Positions 37,663 to 42,232 of a DNA stretch of 42,232 nucleotides are shown piece by piece. Below the pieces are notes generated by a model, which saw only the letters and a program-made list of their open reading frames with translations, was not told the origin of the DNA and searched no databases. Positions within the stretch are counted from its first letter, which is position 1. Each line of letters starts with the position of its first letter. The stretch lies in IMG/VR virus record IMGVR_UViG_3300030099_002696, positions 1 to 42,232 of that record. The stretch is one strand, 5' to 3'. This DNA is from a virus. Position numbers and translations under genes: made by a program.

Positions 37663-38751
37663 ATGGGAATGCAACAAGTAGAGTACGAGTTTCCTAATCC
37701 TGATGTGGATGAAACTCTGCAAGAAGTAGAAATACCTAAGCAAGAGCCAGAAACACCACCTCTTGAAATAGAAGAAGCTGTAGGTCGTGAAACCATAGGA
37801 AAGCCTTCTAAAAAACAAGAAGTTGAAAAAACTATAAAAGCTGGTGATGTCGAAATAGAGGTCGAAAATGATGTTCCAGTCGAGGACAGGGACAGAGAAC
37901 CTGTAGAAACTCCTGAAGACTTAACTGACGATGAACTTAAAAGTTACGAAAAGAAAAGCATCAGGAAGAGAATACAGAACTTTAGTAAGAGCTACCACGA
38001 CGAGCGTAGGGCTAAGGAAGAGGCTTGGCGCGAACGTGAAGCTATGGAGAGGTATGCCAAACAGTTAGTTGAAGAAAATCAACAACTTAAAAGCAGAACA
38101 GACCAAAGTCACAACGCACTTATAGAGTCTGCTAAAAGACAGGTTCAGTCTGAACTTGCTTTTGCCACCCAGCAGTACAAGAAAGCGTATGACTCTGGAG
38201 AAACAGACGCTATCGTTGAAGCTCAACAAGCGTTAAACACGGCTCAGATCAGAGCTGATAAAGTCAGTGGTCTGAAGCCAAAAGAGATTGAACAAAGTAA
38301 AGAGGCTTTACAACCTCAAGAAAATAATGTTCAATCACAAGAACTTGCAGCCCAACCAGCCGCCGAATTGCCGCGCGATGAGGTAGCAGAGGCATGGGCT
38401 GACAAGAATACTTGGTTCGGAAACGGGCCAGAAGGTGATCCTGTCATGTCGGGAACGGCATGGGGGATACACACTATGTTAGGCAACGAAGGTGTAGTTG
38501 CTGGAAGTGAGGAGTATTATTCGCGTATAGATGCTCTAATGCGAGAAATATATCCTAAAAAGTTCAGTGACGAGATAGACGAAAGTTCCAAAGCCAAACC
38601 CAGTAATGTGGTTGCACCCGCTACGCGGAGCACATCGCCTAATAAGATTAGGCTAAAGCAATCAGAAATTGCTGTCGCAAAAAGGCTTGGAGTTTCACTC
38701 GAAGAATATGCCAAACAAGTTGCTAAATTAGTGAGGGAACAAAATGCCTGA
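37663..38751 (+). CDS. Probable capsid scaffolding protein, 362 aa
   Basis: It is an acidic, largely helical and disordered protein. The first 110 residues are Glu/Pro-rich, and a coiled coil runs at about 95-230 (SIRKRIQNFSKSYHDERRA, then QLVEENQQLKSR). A Gln/Ala-rich hinge and a basic C-terminus (NKIRLKQSEIAVAKRLGVSL) follow. Scaffolds have this design, with the basic C-terminal helix-turn contacting the capsid shell. The gene lies between portal and major capsid, where scaffolds are found. No protease motif is present. It ends 8 bases inside the next gene. Confidence 0.8.
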   Translation: MGMQQVEYEFPNPDVDETLQEVEIPKQEPETPPLEIEEAVGRETIGKPSKKQEVEKTIKAGDVEIEVENDVPVEDRDREPVETPEDLTDDELKSYEKKSIRKRIQNFSKSYHDERRAKEEAWREREAMERYAKQLVEENQQLKSRTDQSHNALIESAKRQVQSELAFATQQYKKAYDSGETDAIVEAQQALNTAQIRADKVSGLKPKEIEQSKEALQPQENNVQSQELAAQPAAELPRDEVAEAWADKNTWFGNGPEGDPVMSGTAWGIHTMLGNEGVVAGSEEYYSRIDALMREIYPKKFSDEIDESSKAKPSNVVAPATRSTSPNKIRLKQSEIAVAKRLGVSLEEYAKQVAKLVREQNA

Positions 38752-39196
38752 TAAAAAGTTACGGATGCCAAGAGAGCAAGAAACCAGAGAAAAGCATACT
38801 CGTAAAAAAGCGTGGGAAAGGCCAGAAACATTGCCTAATCCCATACCGGAGGACGGGTATTGTTATCGTTGGATTCGTATTGCTACACGAGGTGTTTCAG
38901 ATGCTACTAATGTTTCCTCCAAAATACGTGAAGGCTGGGAGCCGGTAAGGGCTGACGTTCATCCTGAGATATTTGCAGATGCTGTTATTGATGACAGATT
39001 TAAAGACAATATCGTGATTGGTGGATTGATGCTGTGTAAAGCCCCAGAAGAGATGGTCAACGAGCGCAACGATTATTACAAGCAGCAAACCGCTGCTCAG
39101 ATGCAATCTGTTGACAATAACTTAATGCGAGAAAGTGATCCCCGTATGCCTATATTTAATGATAGGAAATCGACGGTATCTTTCGGTAAAGGTTAA
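38744..39196 (+). CDS. Conserved head-cluster protein, 150 aa
   Basis: A charged N-terminal arm (PREQETREKHTRKKAWER) is followed by a compact block, YRWIRIATRGVSDATNVSSK and REGWEPVRADVHPE, and a C-terminal IVIGGLMLCKAPEEMV. I recall this block from uncharacterised proteins placed just before the capsid gene in marine podovirus-like genomes. It is most likely a structural or assembly factor. The last third (ERNDYYKQQTAAQMQ) is helical. The start overlaps the scaffold gene by 8 bases. Confidence 0.8.
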   Translation: MPDKKLRMPREQETREKHTRKKAWERPETLPNPIPEDGYCYRWIRIATRGVSDATNVSSKIREGWEPVRADVHPEIFADAVIDDRFKDNIVIGGLMLCKAPEEMVNERNDYYKQQTAAQMQSVDNNLMRESDPRMPIFNDRKSTVSFGKG

Positions 39197-39210
39197 CCTA
39201 GGAGTCTATC

Positions 39211-39816
39211 ATGGCAACTTCTGCTGCCCCTTACGGTCTAAGACCGTTAAATCTGATAGGAGGACAGCCTTATGCTGGTTCCACCCGTCAGATTAAGATC
39301 GCTTCCGGTTATAACACCAATATATTCAATGGCTCCGTAGTGTCCATTGTTGCTGGTGGTACAATCGAGATAGTGACTACAAATGGAGACAACTCTACGA
39401 CTTTCCCCGCCGGCACTGTCGGTGTGTTCGTAGGTTGTTCCTACACTGATCCCAATACTCAGCAATTAACATTCCGACAGAGTTGGCCTGCCAATACTGT
39501 AGCGGCTGATGCGAAAGCGTATGTTGTGGATGATCCAGATTGTTTGTTCCAAGTACAGGCTGATGGCGCTGTAACTCAGGCTGATCTGGGCCAGAATACT
39601 CACTTGGCTGCGGTACAGTCTACTAGCACAGGAAGCACCACCACTGGTAATTCCACTAGTGCGGTAACTGCTACAACTGCTGTAACCTCTGGTTTTGCTT
39701 TCAGAATCGTTGATTTTGTTGACGGGCCAGAGTCCACCGTTGGCGATGCGTTTACGGACTTGATCGTTAAGTTCAACCCTGATTCGCATTCATACACCAA
39801 TAAGACTGGTATATAA
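39211..39816 (+). CDS. Probable capsid decoration/structural protein, 201 aa
   Basis: It is a beta-rich, Thr/Ser/Gly-heavy protein that starts MATSAAPYGLRPLNLIGG and contains FNGSVVSIVAGGTIEI, typical of small head-associated proteins located next to capsid genes. A low-complexity Thr/Ser loop lies at about 145-165 (TSTGSTTTGNSTSAVTATT). No catalytic residues or signal peptide are present. Its place 14 bp upstream of the major capsid gene with its own AGGAG-type site suggests high-level expression and a capsid surface role, although this is inferred. Confidence 0.78.
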   Translation: MATSAAPYGLRPLNLIGGQPYAGSTRQIKIASGYNTNIFNGSVVSIVAGGTIEIVTTNGDNSTTFPAGTVGVFVGCSYTDPNTQQLTFRQSWPANTVAADAKAYVVDDPDCLFQVQADGAVTQADLGQNTHLAAVQSTSTGSTTTGNSTSAVTATTAVTSGFAFRIVDFVDGPESTVGDAFTDLIVKFNPDSHSYTNKTGI

Positions 39817-39829
39817 GGAGTATTGAGAC

Positions 39830-40741
39830 ATGGCTATTTCAAGAGCGCAACTACTCAAAGAACTCCTACCGGGCCTAAATGCCCTATTTGGCATGGAGTA
39901 TGAGAAATATAGTGAAGAGCACGCTGAAATTTTCGAGACTGAAAGTTCAGAGCGTTCTTTTGAAGAAGAAACCAAGCTGTCTGGCTTTGGTGCAGCACCT
40001 GTTAAGAATGAAGGTGCAGCCATTGCGTATGACAACGCTCAAGAAGCGTTCACTGCTAGGTATAACCACGAGACAATTTCTATGGGATTCTCAATAACCG
40101 AAGAGGCTATTGAGGACAACCTGTACGATTCACTGTCTGCACGTTATACCAAGGCATTGGCACGAGCTATGGCTTACACCAAGCAAGTTAAGGCTGCTGC
40201 GATTTTGAACAATGCGTTCGATCCGTCAGTAACTTACGGCGATGGTGTAGAGCTTTGTTCTACTGCACACCCTCTGGTGTCTGGTGGTACCAACTCTAAT
40301 GAGCCTGCCACTGGTGCTGATCTGAACGAAACTTCTTTGGAAGCGGCTGTTATTCAGATCGCAGCTTGGACTGATGAGCGTGGATTGCTAATTGCATCTA
40401 GGCCCACCAAGCTCGTTGTTCCACCCGATCTTCAGTTCGTAGCAACTCGTTTGCTTGAGACTGAGCTTCGTACGAACACGGCTGATAATGACATCAACGC
40501 AATCCGAAGCATGGGGTCAATTCCAGAAGGTTACACTGTTAACCATTATCTGACTGACACTAATGCTTGGTTCTTGATGACTGATATTCCTAACGGTCTG
40601 AAGCACTTTGTGCGAACTCCAATGCAAACCTCTATGGATGCTGATTTTGATACTGGCAACAGCCGGTACAAGGCCCGTGAGCGTTACAGCTTTGGTGTAT
40701 CTGATCCACTGGGTATCTTCGGATCGCCCGGCGCAAGCTAG
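39830..40741 (+). CDS. Major capsid protein, 303 aa
   Basis: The protein resembles the Mu gpT/HK97-fold major head subunits. An N-terminal arm (LLPGLNALFGMEYEKYSEEH) is followed by AYDNAQEAFTARYNHETIS with the E-loop region. A spine helix (LYDSLSARYTKALARAMAYT), GVELCSTAHPLVSGG and a C-terminal MDADFDTGNSRYKARERYS are all typical of this capsid family. It would form the icosahedral shell with help from the scaffold and co-chaperonin coded upstream. A strong terminator follows, as often after capsid genes. The length is standard. Confidence 0.92.
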   Translation: MAISRAQLLKELLPGLNALFGMEYEKYSEEHAEIFETESSERSFEEETKLSGFGAAPVKNEGAAIAYDNAQEAFTARYNHETISMGFSITEEAIEDNLYDSLSARYTKALARAMAYTKQVKAAAILNNAFDPSVTYGDGVELCSTAHPLVSGGTNSNEPATGADLNETSLEAAVIQIAAWTDERGLLIASRPTKLVVPPDLQFVATRLLETELRTNTADNDINAIRSMGSIPEGYTVNHYLTDTNAWFLMTDIPNGLKHFVRTPMQTSMDADFDTGNSRYKARERYSFGVSDPLGIFGSPGAS

Positions 40742-40754
40742 AGGTGTGACTGAG

Positions 40755-40782
40755 AAGGGGGCGCTTGTAGCCCCCTTTTCTT
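40755..40782 (+). terminator. Rho-independent terminator after capsid gene
   Basis: GGGGGC (40757-40762) and GCCCCC (40770-40775) form a GC-only stem with a 7-base loop. A-T pairs extend it and TTTTCTTT follows. It lies 14 bp past the capsid stop and would limit or attenuate read-through to the next virion genes. Confidence 0.9.
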
Positions 40783-40785
40783 TGC

Positions 40786-40791
40786 TATACT
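40786..40791 (+). promoter_or_regulatory. Possible -10 promoter element downstream of terminator
   Basis: TTGCTATACT contains a good -10 hexamer, TATACT, but the only -35-like sequence, TTGTAG, is 15 bases upstream and within the terminator hairpin. It could restart transcription for the genes from 40857 on. Evidence is weak. Confidence 0.35.
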
Positions 40792-40856
40792 ATAAATCTA
40801 TCCTGACTGCGCTCCACTGGGGAGGCGGCAGACTTTAGCCACGACAGGAGACTCAT

Positions 40857-41558
40857 ATGGCTACTCATCACAATACTCCCGTGTTGTACAGCGGCTATGC
40901 GTCTGGTTATAAAGACCTGCGCGAAATGCCAATGTCAATTAATCCCGATTATTACTGCCTAGAAGACGATTTCGTATATGAACTCGACACTGGCTGGGTG
41001 GTTGTCAAAGACTCTGGTGCTACTGTAGCAATCGTAGCTGACACCATAGGTGGAGAGCTTGCTATTACATCAGCAGGTACTACCGACAACGATGGTGGTT
41101 CAGTGCAGGGCAATGAAATATTTGCTGTTGCCGCAGACAAAAATATGTTCTTTCAGACTCGCATCAAAAACAATGATGTAGACCAGTCTGACATCTGTGT
41201 TGGTTTTACAGTTAACTTTGCTACCAACCCAGAAAACATGCTTACTGCCACTGACCGTATCGTTTTTCAAGTAGATGATGGAGATGCCTCTATTAACTGC
41301 ATTACTGAAAAAGACGGCACAGCTACTACCACTGATTCTGGTGTAGACATGGCTGACAATACTTATGTCAAGTTAGGTATTGCATGTTCAGGCACAGGTA
41401 AAGTCGAGTTCTTTGTTAATGACAGGCTGGTAGCTACTCACAGCACTAATATTCCTGATGACGAAAATTTGGCTATCGCTGCAATGAGTTTGTCCGGTAG
41501 TGCTTCAGGCACTCGTGCAACTACCATTGACTATTTAATGGGCGCTAGAACACGTTAA
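40857..41558 (+). CDS. Probable beta-sandwich virion protein, 233 aa
   Basis: After a short N-terminal region (SGYKDLREMPMSINPDYY) the rest looks like a beta-jelly-roll or concanavalin-type sandwich: alternating strands such as GWVVVKDSGATVAIVAD and NMFFQTRIKNNDVDQ, then VKLGIACSGTGKVEFFVND near the C-terminus, a pattern found in lectin-like or laminin-G-like domains. No catalytic site is recognisable. With the AGGAG ribosome site and the position after the capsid gene it may be a capsid decoration or head-fibre protein, possibly carbohydrate-binding. The function is inferred. Confidence 0.72.
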   Translation: MATHHNTPVLYSGYASGYKDLREMPMSINPDYYCLEDDFVYELDTGWVVVKDSGATVAIVADTIGGELAITSAGTTDNDGGSVQGNEIFAVAADKNMFFQTRIKNNDVDQSDICVGFTVNFATNPENMLTATDRIVFQVDDGDASINCITEKDGTATTTDSGVDMADNTYVKLGIACSGTGKVEFFVNDRLVATHSTNIPDDENLAIAAMSLSGSASGTRATTIDYLMGARTR

Positions 41559-41570
41559 TAGGGGGTAGTT

Positions 41571-41699
41571 ATGACTACGGCTAAGAAAAAGGCACCCGCT
41601 AAGAAGAAAGCGGCCCCTAAAAAAGCTACGACTGGCAATCTTGTACCCGGCACTGCTGAGTACAAGGCCGCTGTCTTGCGTGGCGAAATTAAGGAGTAG
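41571..41699 (+). CDS. Small Lys/Ala/Pro-rich protein, 42 aa
   Basis: The first half is KKKAPAKKKAAPKKAT, like the tail of histone H1 or bacterial histone-like proteins, and the second half is a short helix (GTAEYKAAVLRGEIKE). A GGGGG-type ribosome site lies before ATG 41571, and the next gene starts 3 bp after the stop. It may bind DNA inside the head or RNA. It is too short for a firm call. Confidence 0.62.
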   Translation: MTTAKKKAPAKKKAAPKKATTGNLVPGTAEYKAAVLRGEIKE

Positions 41700-41702
41700 A
41701 GC

Positions 41703-42232
41703 ATGTCTAAAGGTGATATTTTCGCCATCACTCCGTCTACCAGTGCTACGTTACTAAAAGCAGCAGCATCTGTATCCGGTGCGGGGGCTATCACATTACT
41801 TACTAATGATGTGAGTCCTTTTGGAACTGGGTATAAGTTGTTGTTTACCTCTGCCGGAGATGACAGAGGTATAACTTTTACCATCACAGGTATAAAGGTT
41901 GGTAGCTTGCATGGACAAGCAACTACAGAAGTAGTCACAGGCGCGAATGCCAGCACTGCTTCTTCCACTAATTTTTATACGGTAGTCACTAGTATAGTAG
42001 CTAGTGGTGCTTCCGCCGGTAATGTCAGCATAGGCACTACAGGTTCGTTAGCGTTTGGACGCACTAGAATCAAGAGTGTTTATTATGTAGGTGCGGGTTC
42101 TGCGGGGTCGTTGAAGTTTAATTTGAACAGCACGAGCGGAACTCTGCTTATGCAAGTAGATACTCCCGCTTCTTCGTCTTCTTTTGCTGACAGTGTAACC
42201 ATACCGGACGAAGGTATTCTTACGCAGCGTAG
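41703..42232 (+). CDS. Beta-rich virion protein, 3' end missing
   Basis: The frame starts with ATG 41703, 3 bp after the Lys-rich gene, and is still open at the right edge (about 176 codons). The protein is rich in Ser, Thr, Gly and Val with repeated strands (TFTITGIKVGSLHGQATT, then VVTSIVASGASAGNVSIG), a beta-sandwich look typical of phage head-to-tail or decoration proteins. There is no signal peptide. The sequence SVYYVGAGSAGSLKFNL further suggests a repeat-built beta structure. The function is unknown. Confidence 0.72.
   Translation, partial: MSKGDIFAITPSTSATLLKAAASVSGAGAITLLTNDVSPFGTGYKLLFTSAGDDRGITFTITGIKVGSLHGQATTEVVTGANASTASSTNFYTVVTSIVASGASAGNVSIGTTGSLAFGRTRIKSVYYVGAGSAGSLKFNLNSTSGTLLMQVDTPASSSSFADSVTIPDEGILTQR

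Overview
The window is a large piece, probably not the whole, of a lytic tailed double-stranded DNA phage (Caudoviricetes). It carries both terminase subunits, a portal, scaffold and capsid genes, a virion transglycosylase and a compact family-A DNA polymerase. I see no integrase, CI-type repressor pair, tRNA, rRNA or bacterial housekeeping gene. Several proteins of unknown function resemble, from memory, families common in marine phage genomes, so an aquatic bacterial host is likely. The host cannot be named from this sequence. Reading frames run off both edges, and no tail-tube, tail-fibre or dedicated lysis cassette is seen, so some late genes probably lie outside the window.

Layout. (1) 3-11,324, plus strand: end of the late virion region, with two uncharacterised structural proteins, a 900-residue protein with a lysozyme-like transglycosylase domain, and a 2,333-residue giant internal-virion-type protein containing a zinc-protease motif. 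(2) 11,321-22,079, minus strand: replication and nucleotide-processing genes packed with ATGA or TAATG overlaps. They include a primase-helicase, a small HTH protein, an SSB-like protein with an acidic tail, an SNF2-type helicase, an HNH-like protein, a Cas4-like Fe-S nuclease, a staphylococcal-nuclease homologue, DNA polymerase and a VRR-NUC nuclease. A near-consensus sigma70 promoter lies at about 16.2 kb and a structured 210-bp gap at 19.74-19.95 kb. (3) 22,194-31,174, minus strand: an accessory or early module built around a MoxR-like AAA+ ATPase and a protein combining an HExxH metallopeptidase-like domain with a VWA domain. Two large proteins of unknown function (one perhaps DUF3150-like) and many very small genes surround them. 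Five near-identical 22-bp palindromes punctuate the module, and most of its genes share the same ribosome-binding site, GGAGAAC. (4) 29,753-30,272 and 31,175-31,740: two gene-free control regions. The first has TAACATT-type repeats in opposite orientations. The second has divergent promoters and 10-bp tandem repeats, and separates leftward early from rightward late transcription. (5) 31,741-42,232, plus strand: packaging and head genes in the order small terminase, large terminase, a zincin-like protein, portal, a small protein, a GroES-like co-chaperonin, scaffold, a conserved head protein, a decoration-type protein and major capsid protein. A strong terminator follows, then further virion proteins.

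How it works together. Early and middle genes run leftward from about 31.3 kb. They supply the ATPase/VWA module, then replication proteins that prime (AEP primase), unwind (two helicases), coat (SSB-like) and copy (Pol A) DNA and process ends or junctions (several nucleases). Late genes run rightward from a TTGACA/TCTAAT promoter at about 31.46 kb, through packaging and capsid assembly helped by a phage co-chaperonin. If the genome is circular or circularly permuted, they continue into the ejection proteins at the left end of the window.
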